Part shown: in pieces, positions 1 to 8,106 of the stretch
Layout: every line of letters begins with the position of its first letter
Numbering within the stretch: the first letter of the stretch is position 1
Source of the DNA: an uncultured Porticoccus sp.
GTDB lineage: Bacteria; Pseudomonadota; Gammaproteobacteria; Pseudomonadales; Porticoccaceae
Reading direction: 5' to 3'
DNA: 32,502 nucleotides
Assembly (NCBI GenBank): GCA_905181945.1
Contig: CAJIZZ010000008.1
Coordinates: 1-32,502, forward strand
Notes under the pieces: model-generated
What the model saw: the letters and a program-made list of their open reading frames with translations, nothing else
What the model was told of the DNA's origin: nothing
Database searches by the model: none
Program-made: the position numbers and the translations under genes

Positions 1-81
1 GTCTTTACAGGCAAGCTCTATAATTTAAGTCTTCCGGATGAACCACTAACGAAAGACCCCAAATCAATCTCTAAGTTCTAA
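1..81 (+). CDS. C-terminal tail of an unidentified protein (partial)
   Basis: Frame 1 is open from the window edge to a TAA at 79-81 and encodes 26 residues ending in KDPKSISKF. The composition (Leu, Pro, Asp, Lys) is compatible with the end of a soluble protein. It converges on the sulfhydrylase gene, whose end lies 32 bases away, and no terminator hairpin is visible between them. The fragment is too short to assign a family, and it could be a chance open stretch. Confidence 0.4.
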   Translation, partial: VFTGKLYNLSLPDEPLTKDPKSISKF

Positions 82-113
82 CTTAATATTCTTTTTTCGT
101 TTCCAACCTGTTG

Positions 114-1385
114 TCACACGTTATTTCCGAGAGCTTGCTCTATGTCAGCAATAATATCGTCAGCATGCTCAATACCTACAGAAATTCGAACCATTTCACG
201 ACTAGCTCCTGCAGACTTTAGCTCATCATCGTTCAGCTGGCGATGAGTTGTACTTGCAGGATGGCATGCCAAAGATTTAGCGTCACCAATATTTACTAAA
301 CGCTTGATAAGCTGCAACTTATCGATAAATTTCGCGCCAGCAATCTCTCCACCTTTAATGCCAAAACTTAAGATTCCTGATGGTTTCCCAGAAACAACCT
401 TCTGGGAAAGCTGATAATACTTATCGTTTTTTAGGCCTGCATAATTTACCCAGTCAACCAAGCTATGTACAGACAAATACTCGGCAACTTTTAGGGCATT
501 TTCAGTGTGTCGTTGCATGCGTAAAGCAAGGGTTTCTAGACCCTGCAAGATTAAAAATGAATTAAAGGGCGAAATTGCAGCACCCATATTGCGTAGCGGC
601 ACAACACGAGCACGGCCAATAAATGCAGCTTCGGCCATTGCATCGGCATATATGATCCCATGATAGGACGGATCCGGCTGATTAAACACAGAAAAACGAG
701 GGTGGTCTTTCCATGGGAAATTACCTGAATCAATAATAATGCCACCCACAGATGTGCCGTGCCCTCCAATATATTTAGTTAAGGAATGAACAACAATATC
801 TGCACCCTGTTCAAATGGACGACAATAAATAGGTGTTGCGACTGTATTGTCGACAATGACGGGGATACCATGCTTATGCGCCATATCTGATAATGCCTGA
901 ATATCAACGATGTTACCTGCAGGATTACCTATAGACTCACAGAAAAGTGCTTTGGTATCGTCATCAATTAAGGCTTCCAGCGCATTTATATCATCACCTG
1001 AAGCCATGCGTGCCTCAATCCCCTGATTAGGCAGAGAATGCGCAAAAAAATTGTAAGTACCTCCGTACAGCTGACTAACGCTGATAATATTATCTCCAGC
1101 ACGCGCAACGGTTTGGATGGCTGCTGTGATTGCCGCCATGCCAGATGCCAGTGCCAGCGCACCAATACCACCCTCTAATTCAGCCATACGCTGTTCGAGT
1201 ACGTCAGTGGTTGGGTTCATCATGCGTGTATAAATATTTCCAGGCTCAGTTAAATTAAAAAGATTTGCACCATGCTGGGTGTCACGAAAACTATATGATG
1301 TGGTTTGGTATATAGGTACAGCGACCGCACGGGTTGTTGGATCATCCTGAAATCCAGCATGAATCGCTTGAGTTTCAATATTCAT
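114..1385 (-). CDS. metY: O-acetylhomoserine sulfhydrylase (aminocarboxypropyltransferase), PLP enzyme
   Basis: A 423-aa protein of the Cys/Met-metabolism PLP-dependent family. It begins MNIETQAIHAGFQ and has the early motif PIYQTTSYSF, a PLP phosphate-binding region around LALASGMAAI, and the Schiff-base lysine in HSLTKYIGGHG. Length and motifs fit MetY, which makes homocysteine from O-acetylhomoserine and sulfide in the cytosol; close relatives include MetZ and cystathionine gamma-synthase, but the GGIIIDSGNFPW insert region is typical of the longer MetY group. An AAGGA ribosome-binding site lies 8 bases before the ATG. It is divergent from the methionine sulfoxide reductase gene with 140 bases between them, so both neighbours concern methionine or its sulfur. 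No riboswitch was recognised upstream. Confidence 0.93.
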   Translation of the reverse strand: MNIETQAIHAGFQDDPTTRAVAVPIYQTTSYSFRDTQHGANLFNLTEPGNIYTRMMNPTTDVLEQRMAELEGGIGALALASGMAAITAAIQTVARAGDNIISVSQLYGGTYNFFAHSLPNQGIEARMASGDDINALEALIDDDTKALFCESIGNPAGNIVDIQALSDMAHKHGIPVIVDNTVATPIYCRPFEQGADIVVHSLTKYIGGHGTSVGGIIIDSGNFPWKDHPRFSVFNQPDPSYHGIIYADAMAEAAFIGRARVVPLRNMGAAISPFNSFLILQGLETLALRMQRHTENALKVAEYLSVHSLVDWVNYAGLKNDKYYQLSQKVVSGKPSGILSFGIKGGEIAGAKFIDKLQLIKRLVNIGDAKSLACHPASTTHRQLNDDELKSAGASREMVRISVGIEHADDIIADIEQALGNNV

Positions 1386-1525
1386 AAGAAATGTCCTTAG
1401 TAATAGTTATCTCTATGATGAGTGAGAATTGGAGGGAATAAAAATTTATAATAATTATATTAATAAATACATGCAAAGATAGTATAAGATTCTTCACGTT
1501 AATTTAATTAATACGGTTTTTTGAA

Positions 1526-2803
1526 ATGGAAAATAGTTCTTTTAAAATAAAGAAAATTTTATTTTTACTATTGGTTTTTGCCGCTGGTTCCTTAGCTGCC
1601 AACGACGAAGTGCTATCGACTTCCCACGTCGAAAGAATAGTTTTAGGCTCGGGTTGTTTTTGGGGGGCCGAAAAGGGTTACGAATCACTACAAGGTGTAA
1701 TGAGCGCAGTATCAGGTTATTCCGACGGCATAAACGTTAAGCCTGCCTATACAGAGATTACGAAATTAGAAAATAAGTTCAATCCTGACAATCATGCCGA
1801 GGCTGTTGAGATTACCTACAACACCAACATCATTTCAACCAAAATGCTTTTGAAGCATTATTTTGAATCTCATGACCCCACACAACTAAATAGACAGGGA
1901 AACGATGTAGGAACCCAATATAGATCACTAATTCTCTATTCCAGTAAGGCACAAAAAATGACTGCAGAGGAAGTTCTTCTGGAATACCAGAAGCTCCTTT
2001 TCGAATCAGGTTTCGGAACAATCGTGACACAAGTCAAATCACTAAAAACATTTTATGCCGCTGAAGCGCATCATCAAGACTATATTGCAAAAAATCCAAA
2101 CGGATACTGCCCTGATCACTCCACAGGAGTCAAATTTAATATTAACAGCAAACTAGAAATGCCAGATAATCATGGTTTGAAAAAGGGCAAGCACATAGTC
2201 ATTATCGAGCCTCGAGGCTATTGCCCTTACTGTGAAAAATTCAAGTCTGAAACGATCAAGCATTACCTGGGAGATATACCTATAACCCTGAGGTTAGCCA
2301 GTCAACTGGATGGTTTAAACATTAATTCGCCCACATGGGCCACGCCAACTATTATTTTCTTACAGAATGGTAAGGAGGTCTTTGGCCATCAAGGCTACAT
2401 GTCATCGAAAGAATTCTATCAAGCTCTCGGCTATTTCAAGCTTGGCAACTCTGATGCATATAAAGTAGCTTTTGAGGATGCGACTGATGGAAGATTTTGC
2501 AAAGAATATAGTATTTTTAAAAATACTCCTGATGGAATATTTGTTGATAAAATTAGCGGGGCTCCGTTATTTGATACACAGGATAGGTTTAATTCTTCTA
2601 GTGGATGGCTGTCATTCACAAAGCCAATAAGTGGCGCAGTCTATTCTAAAATAGACAATAGTTTTGGGATGAGCAGGATAGAAATAAGATCAGCTGTTTC
2701 AGACATACATTTAGGGCATATGTTCCCTGATGGCCCCAATGGGCTGCCAAGATATTGTATTAATGCAACAGTCCTCGAATTTAAAAAAAGGGCGGAAATT
2801 TAG
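1526..2803 (+). CDS. msrAB: Exported MsrA-glutaredoxin-like-MsrB fusion, methionine sulfoxide reductase
   Basis: A 425-aa three-domain protein that reduces both epimers of methionine sulfoxide. Residues 1-25 form a signal peptide (lysines, then ILFLLLVFAAGSLAA), so the enzyme probably acts outside the cytosol. The MsrA domain (about 35-200) has GSGCFWGAE with catalytic Cys44, NHAEAVEITY and HDPTQLNRQGNDVGTQYRS. The middle domain (about 220-310) is thioredoxin-like, with a CPYC redox motif and a cis-proline segment WATPTIIFL. The MsrB domain (about 315-425) ends with HLGHMFPDGPNG and RYCINA, catalytic Cys411. The MsrB zinc cysteines are absent, and the usual resolving cysteine of SGCGWPSF is serine here (SSSGWLSF). 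Neisserial PilB has the order Trx-MsrA-MsrB, whereas here the redox domain sits in the middle and probably reduces both partners. Confidence 0.92.
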   Translation: MENSSFKIKKILFLLLVFAAGSLAANDEVLSTSHVERIVLGSGCFWGAEKGYESLQGVMSAVSGYSDGINVKPAYTEITKLENKFNPDNHAEAVEITYNTNIISTKMLLKHYFESHDPTQLNRQGNDVGTQYRSLILYSSKAQKMTAEEVLLEYQKLLFESGFGTIVTQVKSLKTFYAAEAHHQDYIAKNPNGYCPDHSTGVKFNINSKLEMPDNHGLKKGKHIVIIEPRGYCPYCEKFKSETIKHYLGDIPITLRLASQLDGLNINSPTWATPTIIFLQNGKEVFGHQGYMSSKEFYQALGYFKLGNSDAYKVAFEDATDGRFCKEYSIFKNTPDGIFVDKISGAPLFDTQDRFNSSSGWLSFTKPISGAVYSKIDNSFGMSRIEIRSAVSDIHLGHMFPDGPNGLPRYCINATVLEFKKRAEI

Positions 2804-2810
2804 GTTCCTT

Positions 2811-3407
2811 TCAGAAAACCATTCCTCTTTTCTCAAACACTTTCTGTGTATTTATTATCTTTGGGCGCAACCAAGCCCCGATAGAACCGACAATAGCGAA
2901 AATTATTAAGCCCTTTTCAAGATCACCTGGATTGTCACCCTTAAGTGCTTTACTTAAACTACTAATCATTAAAAATGCAAATACAAATACCAAGATTACT
3001 TTAGATACAGATACTGCGACCAATTTAAGAAAATCGACTCCTGTGTTCATTAGCACAGTTGCATTGCAACTTTTTATACCAAACCATGCCGCTGATGCCG
3101 CCATGCCAGCAAGCATTATAAGTTCAACTATGCCTGCTACAAATGAACTACTGTCATTTGGCATGAAACTTCCAGCTATCAATAATACGACTATCGGTGC
3201 TACACCCATTCCAGCTATATTCCAAACATCTTTATTGTCAGCATAAAAAACAACTTCGTTCGTTAAACCTAAATATAATCCATACCCAACAACTAGTGGA
3301 ATTATCCAAAGGATCTGTGTCAACCCTAACCAGGAAGCGACTAATGTTGGGATAACCAAAGTTAAAATTGATGCGGCCAATAATTTAATTGCTTCGGTTT
3401 TCCCCAA
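2811..3407 (-). CDS. Small multi-pass membrane protein of unknown function, main reading frame
   Basis: A 198-codon open frame dominated by hydrophobic segments, about five or six predicted membrane passes, ending with a basic tail (RPKIINTQKVFEKRG). I do not recognise a family. The only start in this frame near the 5' end is TTG at 3407, without a ribosome-binding site. Immediately upstream, in another frame, an ATG at 3469 with a GGAG site encodes a soluble N-terminus that reads into this frame after a -1 shift at GGGAAAA, giving a continuous ...VPDWGKTEAIKLLAAS. The intact protein is therefore probably about 220 aa and starts at 3469. It is convergent with the Msr fusion, 7 bases away. Confidence 0.7.
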   Translation of the reverse strand: MGKTEAIKLLAASILTLVIPTLVASWLGLTQILWIIPLVVGYGLYLGLTNEVVFYADNKDVWNIAGMGVAPIVVLLIAGSFMPNDSSSFVAGIVELIMLAGMAASAAWFGIKSCNATVLMNTGVDFLKLVAVSVSKVILVFVFAFLMISSLSKALKGDNPGDLEKGLIIFAIVGSIGAWLRPKIINTQKVFEKRGMVF

Positions 3408-3469
3408 TCTGGAACTAAGACTTGGGAGGAGTCGCCTTCTAGTATTTGTAAAACTTGCGCGTGCTCCAT
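3362..3469 (-). CDS. Frame-0 N-terminal ORF of the membrane protein, joined by a -1 shift
   Basis: An ATG at 3469, preceded by GGAG six bases upstream, opens a 35-codon frame (MEHAQVLQILEGDSSQ...) that reaches a TAA at 3364-3362. It overlaps the start of the larger membrane ORF. Read to the GGGAAAA heptamer and then shifted -1, it supplies a plausible cytosolic N-terminus to that ORF. Left unshifted, it makes a short peptide ending NYWPHQF. Either this is one gene with a base lost in the GGGG-AAAA tract, or frameshifting is programmed. Confidence 0.5.
   Translation of the reverse strand: MEHAQVLQILEGDSSQVLVPDWGKPKQLNYWPHQF
3398..3404 (-). other. Candidate -1 slippery heptamer G GGA AAA
   Basis: On the reverse strand the frame-0 codons are TGG GGA AAA CCG, so the seven bases GGGAAAA sit in the X XXY YYZ phase needed for simultaneous tRNA slippage. 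A -1 shift here continues as ACC GAA GCA, which is the frame of the membrane protein. A homopolymer sequencing or mutational indel at the same place would look identical. Confidence 0.4.
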
Positions 3470-3774
3470 TTGTGTCTCCATCAGCATATGATTACTGATT
3501 TACCTTAAGCTTCTGAGCGCAAAAACGCTACTGAAACATTGCATTGCACCTAGTGACAGGAATTACTGTTGGAGAATAGGTTTATACAGAGGCATGCTAA
3601 AATACCTTTATGGTGACATCAATTAGATTTACATGAGCTCGCTAAAAAAACCAGATACCAAGCTGGAAGGAAACAAAAGCTCCAAATAAATATGTTTGCT
3701 TAGAGAACCCTGACAGAGTGCTGGATTCTTTCTATAATGCGGCTTAGCTACTCCAATAAAGTAAGGATCAAATA
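3470..3774. other. Intergenic region between divergent genes
   Basis: These 305 bases separate the membrane protein from ilvD. The right half holds the ilvD promoter and ribosome-binding site. A possible 18-codon ORF at 3632-3688 (+) has no convincing ribosome site, so I do not call it a gene. I see no leader peptide rich in branched-chain codons and no attenuator hairpin. Confidence 0.6.
3710..3738 (+). promoter_or_regulatory. sigma70 promoter of ilvD
   Basis: CTGACA at 3710-3715 and a perfect TATAAT at 3733-3738 are separated by 17 bases. Transcription would start near 3745, giving a leader of about 30 bases before the ATG, with AAGGA at 3763-3767 as the ribosome-binding site. This is the best -35/-10 pair I see in the window. 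Confidence 0.8.
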
Positions 3775-5454
3775 ATGAGCAATACAAAAAATCGTAAACA
3801 TTCCTCCATCGTCGTAGATGGCGCTGAAAAAGCCCCTAGCCGGTCCATGTTACGCGCAGTAGGATTTAGTGATGCTGACTTTAAAAAACCTCAAATTGGA
3901 GTTGCTTCCACCTGGAGTATGGTCACGCCTTGTAATATGCATATCAACACATTGGCCGAAGAGGTTGGCAAAGGCGTAGAGGTCGTTGGAGGCAAAAGTG
4001 TTATCTACAATACAATTACGATTTCAGATGGTATTTCTATGGGTACTGAAGGTATGAAGTACTCATTAGTATCACGTGAGGTTATTGCTGACTCGATTGA
4101 AACAGTATCTGGCTGCATGGGGCATGATGGCATTGTAGCTATTGGTGGTTGCGATAAAAATATGCCTGGTTGTTTAATGGGCATGGCACGATTGAATCGG
4201 CCTTCTGTCTTTGTTTACGGTGGTACTATTCAGCCTGGTAAAAATCGAACTGACATAGTCTCCGTGTTTGAAGCTGTTGGTGGGCATGCAAAAGGCACTG
4301 TTTCCGACATACAACTTAAAAATATTGAAGAAACTGCTATTCCTGGCCCAGGCTCTTGTGGTGGAATGTATACTGCAAACACCATGGCGTCAGCCATTGA
4401 AGCTTTAGGAATGAGCCTGCCAAATAGCTCAGCTCAAGAAGCTATATCCGATGTAAAGCTAAATGATTGCAACCGAGCAGGAGCTGCGGTTGTTGAATTA
4501 GTTAAAAATGATATAAAACCTTCGGATATTATGACTAAAAAAGCTTTTGAGAATGCTATTAAAATAGTTATTACTCTTGGAGGCTCTACTAATGCTGTGC
4601 TCCATTTGCTGGCAATGGCGCATACCATTGGCGTAGATTTACAGCTCGAGGATTTTACTCGAATTGGCAGTGAGACACCTATGTTAGCTGACTTGAAGCC
4701 AAGTGGTCGTTTCTTAATGTCTGAGTTAATTGCAATTGGTGGCTTGCAGCCTCTGATGAAAATGCTCCTGGATGCAGGCCATCTACATGGTGATTGCCTA
4801 ACGGTAACTGGTAAAACTGTAGCAGAAAACTTAGCTAATGTTCAAGCTTATCCAGAAGGCCAGGAAATCATACGCTCTTTAGATAATCCTATTAAAAAAG
4901 ACAGCCACTTAGTCGTTCTACGCGGCAACTTGGCACCAGAAGGTGCAATAGCAAAAATCACCGGCAAGGAAGGATTAAAGTTTACTGGGAAAGCACGCGT
5001 CTTTCACTCTGAAGAGGACAGCCTAAAAGGCATACTAGACGGTACTGTAGTTAAAAACGATGTGGTAGTGATTCGATATGAAGGTCCGAAAGGTGGTCCT
5101 GGCATGAGGGAAATGTTAAGTCCAACTTCTGCAATAGTGGGCAAAGGTTTGGGAGAAGATGTAGCGCTGATAACTGATGGTCGTTTTTCAGGGGGTAGCC
5201 ATGGATTTGTAGTTGGGCACATTACACCAGAAGCTTATGAAGGTGGTCCTTTGGCGATTGTAGAAGATGGTGACGAAATTACGATTGATGCAGTTACTAA
5301 AGAACTGGCTATAGCCATATCTCAGAAAGAAATTGAGAATCGGTTAAAAAAATGGGAGAAACCAAACCCAAGATATACTCGGGGTGTTCTTGCAAAATTC
5401 GCTAAAACAGTAAACTCGGCTTCATATGGGGCGGTTACCGATAAAGACCTTTAG
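3775..5454 (+). CDS. ilvD: Dihydroxy-acid dehydratase, short Fe-S form
   Basis: A 559-aa IlvD/Edd family protein that dehydrates 2,3-dihydroxy acids to 2-keto acids in valine, leucine and isoleucine synthesis. Visible motifs are the iron-sulfur cysteine segments [18 protein letters not shown] and [14 protein letters not shown], and the C-terminal [12 protein letters not shown] and [10 protein letters not shown]. The length matches the shorter group (about 555-575 aa) to which the characterised [2Fe-2S] enzymes belong, rather than the 616-aa E. coli [4Fe-4S] form. It is a single gene with its own promoter and no neighbouring ilv genes. Confidence 0.97.
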   Translation: MSNTKNRKHSSIVVDGAEKAPSRSMLRAVGFSDADFKKPQIGVASTWSMVTPCNMHINTLAEEVGKGVEVVGGKSVIYNTITISDGISMGTEGMKYSLVSREVIADSIETVSGCMGHDGIVAIGGCDKNMPGCLMGMARLNRPSVFVYGGTIQPGKNRTDIVSVFEAVGGHAKGTVSDIQLKNIEETAIPGPGSCGGMYTANTMASAIEALGMSLPNSSAQEAISDVKLNDCNRAGAAVVELVKNDIKPSDIMTKKAFENAIKIVITLGGSTNAVLHLLAMAHTIGVDLQLEDFTRIGSETPMLADLKPSGRFLMSELIAIGGLQPLMKMLLDAGHLHGDCLTVTGKTVAENLANVQAYPEGQEIIRSLDNPIKKDSHLVVLRGNLAPEGAIAKITGKEGLKFTGKARVFHSEEDSLKGILDGTVVKNDVVVIRYEGPKGGPGMREMLSPTSAIVGKGLGEDVALITDGRFSGGSHGFVVGHITPEAYEGGPLAIVEDGDEITIDAVTKELAIAISQKEIENRLKKWEKPNPRYTRGVLAKFAKTVNSASYGAVTDKDL

Positions 5455-5565
5455 GGATTTTCTAGCTGTGTGGCTATTCCGTATGTCGCATTGGCTTAAC
5501 TTGCCCATATTAGGTTTTCTGTTTACATAAAAATTTCACACCCCTTGTAAGTGCTTGTTTTTATT

Positions 5566-5588
5566 AGACACTAAAATTTTTAGTGTCT
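5566..5588. repeat. Near-perfect inverted repeat between ilvD and the yhhQ-like gene
   Basis: The 11-bp arms AGACACTAAAA and TTTTAGTGTCT are separated by a single T, so the A/T-rich centre would open as a small loop. It lies between two converging genes. There is no T-run after the hairpin on either strand, so it is not a canonical intrinsic terminator, though it may still slow or end transcription. Confidence 0.55.
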
Positions 5589-5611
5589 GTAATCCTTATT
5601 TCTTTTGTTAG

Positions 5612-6148
5612 TTAGAGTTTACGGCTACGTAACATCAAAAACACAATAAATGCACCTACCAACTTACCCATGACAGACATCGTTATGTTTGGCACCGTGA
5701 ATATTCCAGGCACCATAGCTTGCGCCATAAACAAAAACACACTGGTATCAATCGGCGCGGCCAAAGCTGATGATAGCAAAACTCGTGATGACAGACGCAA
5801 CTTTGAGAACGTATAGAGCATCCAGTCGACCAGCTCAGCAATAATGAAAGCCAGTCCACTGGCTAAGGCTAAATCAGTTCCAGTTGTCCAATAGGTGAGA
5901 CATAAGCCAACAAACATAGCGATAAGGACTTTATGGCCGATTTCACGTTGCGAGAAATCACGAAACACCAGAACTAGGCCAGTCACAATAGTCACCGGGT
6001 TAAAGGCCCAGCCCGGTAAAACCTCCCAAATCACAGCCCAAGTGAAGGTCCAATTGATAAATGGCACCAAGAAAATATAGATGAGCGTATATTTAACCGA
6101 AAATAAGCTGATGGCTGACTCAGGTCGAGTGGAAGCTTGCTGGTTCAT
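5612..6148 (-). CDS. VUT/YhhQ family transporter (queuosine-precursor type)
   Basis: A 178-aa integral membrane protein with about six hydrophobic segments. The signature region RDFSQREIGHKVL, followed by LASGLAFIIAELVDWMLYT and APIDTSVFLFMA, is that of the vitamin-uptake/YhhQ family, whose E. coli member imports 7-cyano-7-deazaguanine for queuosine synthesis. I place the start at 6148 (MNQQASTRPES) because its ATG overlaps the TGA of the upstream MORN gene as ATGA. The longer frame from 6181 would run deep into that gene. The overlap implies translational coupling. Substrate cannot be fixed from sequence, and no queuosine genes are nearby. Confidence 0.85.
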   Translation of the reverse strand: MNQQASTRPESAISLFSVKYTLIYIFLVPFINWTFTWAVIWEVLPGWAFNPVTIVTGLVLVFRDFSQREIGHKVLIAMFVGLCLTYWTTGTDLALASGLAFIIAELVDWMLYTFSKLRLSSRVLLSSALAAPIDTSVFLFMAQAMVPGIFTVPNITMSVMGKLVGAFIVFLMLRSRKL

Positions 6149-6858
6149 AATTCTTTTTCTGTCTTTTTTCCATCTCTCCATTCACATGCATACTCTTTGT
6201 CATTTATATCGGTAAAAATACCTTTCCCATGCTCTTTATCATTCATGAATTCACCGACATATTTTCCAATACCAGGCTTGGTCAGCATACCCCGCCCATT
6301 AGCCTTACCAAATTCATACTCACCAGCATAATTACCACCACCAGGATAAGTATAGACACCACATCCATGATATTCGCCATCAAAGAATTCTCCGACATAG
6401 CTTGAACCATCAGGATAGCTGTATGAGCCCTTTCCTTGTTTTTTCCCATCCACCCAGCTACCAGAATATTTATTACCATCGTCAAAAGCTAAGGTTCCTT
6501 CTCCATGCTTCTTGTCATTTCTCCATTGGCCTTCATATACAGCACCAGCATTATCTGTATAGATTCCCTCTCCATGCTTTCTATCGTTGCTCCACTGACC
6601 TGAATATGTATGCCCAATATGATAAGTCATTACTCCTTCGCCGCATGCATGACCCTCCTTAAACTGGCCTACGTACTCGCCAATACTAGGGCTATTTAAA
6701 ATTCCCTCACCGTGAAATTTTCCTTTCTTAAACCCACCCTTATAAAAAGCACTATTAGCTAAATGTAAAGTGCCCTGACCATTGATATAGCCATCCTTTA
6801 GCTCACCAATGTACTTATCGCCATTAGAAAAAGTTATAGTCTCTAGCGGTTTTTTCAT
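6145..6858 (-). CDS. Ten-repeat MORN protein
   Basis: A 237-aa protein made almost entirely of ten MORN repeats of about 23 residues, e.g. YEGQWRNDKKHGEG and YSGSWVDGKKQGKG. The last repeat degenerates into EYACEWRDGKKTEKEL. There is no signal peptide or membrane segment, so it should be cytosolic. MORN repeats build an elongated beta sheet used as a protein or lipid-binding scaffold, common in eukaryotes and scattered in bacteria. It lies 10 bases after a 52-aa ORF and its stop overlaps the start of the YhhQ-like transporter, so the three probably form an operon. The biological role is unknown. Confidence 0.85.
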   Translation of the reverse strand: MKKPLETITFSNGDKYIGELKDGYINGQGTLHLANSAFYKGGFKKGKFHGEGILNSPSIGEYVGQFKEGHACGEGVMTYHIGHTYSGQWSNDRKHGEGIYTDNAGAVYEGQWRNDKKHGEGTLAFDDGNKYSGSWVDGKKQGKGSYSYPDGSSYVGEFFDGEYHGCGVYTYPGGGNYAGEYEFGKANGRGMLTKPGIGKYVGEFMNDKEHGKGIFTDINDKEYACEWRDGKKTEKEL

Positions 6859-6868
6859 CTTTTAACCC

Positions 6869-7027
6869 TTATCCTTTTTGGCTGGTTTCCAGAGCTCGCC
6901 TTAAGTAAACTAAGTCCCTTTCAGCGGCATTAACTTCATCCCAGAGGATGTCATCTTCACTGAGCAGGGCTTCTTTTGTAGCCTCCAGCTTGAGTATTTC
7001 TTTTTTTGTTGAGGATTCAGTAGTCAT
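6869..7027 (-). CDS. Small acidic, probably helical protein of 52 aa
   Basis: ATG at 7027 follows a strong GGAGG site 11 bases upstream. The frame runs to a TAA at 6871-6869. The product begins MTTESSTKKEILKLEATKEA, is rich in Glu, Leu and Lys with heptad-like spacing, and ends ETSQKG, which suggests a short coiled coil. It is the first gene of the apparent MORN-YhhQ operon. I do not recognise a family. The ribosome-binding site, composition and operon position support it being real. Confidence 0.65.
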   Translation of the reverse strand: MTTESSTKKEILKLEATKEALLSEDDILWDEVNAAERDLVYLRRALETSQKG

Positions 7028-7083
7028 CGTTTTGTGGCCTCCGTCAATAAAAACTCATATCTTCCGACCCCCAGCCAACCCTG

Positions 7084-8106
7084 TCAGGATAAGTAGGTTT
7101 CCAAGCTGAATGCCCGATAGCGCAGCCGGGGTAATTTCTCGGCAGTGATAAAACCGGGCTGGGCGTTAATCACATCGGGAATCCTATTGACCAGCTGGGT
7201 GCAGGTGGTCATTGCAGTGGGGACAGCCCCATTGGACAGCTCAACGTCGGGCTCCCCCGCTATTTTCCAGTGGTTCATGTCAGTCTGATCAAGCCGATAC
7301 ACACAACCGGTCATTTCGAATACAAAACTCGGCCCTTCACTAGTTTTAATTTCATCGATATCGGTAAAACCAAGAACATCGCCAACGGCAACCGTGATTC
7401 CCAACGAGGCGACTGGTAGAGGTTCAATCGCTAATACCGGCTGCGACGTCGTCGTAACCGATATAGGCGTCAGCCCAGTATCTGCCACTAGTGCATCCAA
7501 CACGTTACGACCAAAGGTGGGTGGACGTGAAGCGGACTCCAGCCAGGTGCTGAACTGCTCCGTAGTGGTTCCAACCTGTTGCTCGCGAGCCAATTCGGGA
7601 CCATAATCATCGACATTCCAGCTAGCCTGCCCCAGCACGTTGTTTATATGATGAGTCGTACCCATCAGCATACTTACCATATTGAGCCAATAGCTATCTT
7701 GATGGCCGGAACCCGTCAAAGTCACACCGGTGCGTTTGGCGATCTCATCGAGTTCCGCAGTAATTTCCGGCGAAGTCTTCCACGGGTACAGTGCTTCTTC
7801 AGACAGTGTCACCGCATTGACGCCGTGCTCAGCACATAGGCGAAGCTGCTCCTGTGCATCGGACATATAGCTGTTGACAGCAATGACTGCGATATCGGCC
7901 CCACGACTCAACACCTCTGCTGCATCATTGCTTACGGCAACTCCCAATTGGCGCCCGAGGTCGGTGAGCTCCCCTAAATCCTTGCCGACTTTTGCCGGGC
8001 TACGGGAAATAGCTCCAATAATCTCGACTCCCTTGTCGAGCAACATACGGGTAATGATCGAGTTCATTGTCCCAACACCATAGACCACAGCTTTGATTTT
8101 TTTCAT
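7084..8106 (-). CDS. NAD(P)-binding amine-dehydrogenase-like protein (diaminopentanoate dehydrogenase / DapB-like)
   Basis: A 340-aa protein with an N-terminal Rossmann fold (VYGVGTMNSIITRMLLDKG, then IGAISRSPAKVGKDLGEL) and an internal GSGHQDSYWLNM segment, resembling 2,4-diaminopentanoate dehydrogenase and other dihydrodipicolinate-reductase-like enzymes that act on amino or keto acids. The physiological substrate cannot be deduced. GC content and GC-ending codons are visibly higher than in its neighbours, and it stands alone between long spacers, suggesting acquisition by transfer. A GAGG ribosome site precedes the ATG. Confidence 0.75.
   Translation of the reverse strand: MKKIKAVVYGVGTMNSIITRMLLDKGVEIIGAISRSPAKVGKDLGELTDLGRQLGVAVSNDAAEVLSRGADIAVIAVNSYMSDAQEQLRLCAEHGVNAVTLSEEALYPWKTSPEITAELDEIAKRTGVTLTGSGHQDSYWLNMVSMLMGTTHHINNVLGQASWNVDDYGPELAREQQVGTTTEQFSTWLESASRPPTFGRNVLDALVADTGLTPISVTTTSQPVLAIEPLPVASLGITVAVGDVLGFTDIDEIKTSEGPSFVFEMTGCVYRLDQTDMNHWKIAGEPDVELSNGAVPTAMTTCTQLVNRIPDVINAQPGFITAEKLPRLRYRAFSLETYLS

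Noticed and set aside
114-1525. SAM or other methionine riboswitch upstream of metY.
   Set aside because: The 140-base spacer has no conserved riboswitch core and is too AT-rich and short for a typical SAM-I aptamer plus expression platform.
5566-5588. Inverted repeat considered as a bidirectional intrinsic terminator.
   Set aside because: Neither strand has a T-tract after the hairpin and the centre is A/T only, so I list it as an inverted repeat, not a terminator.
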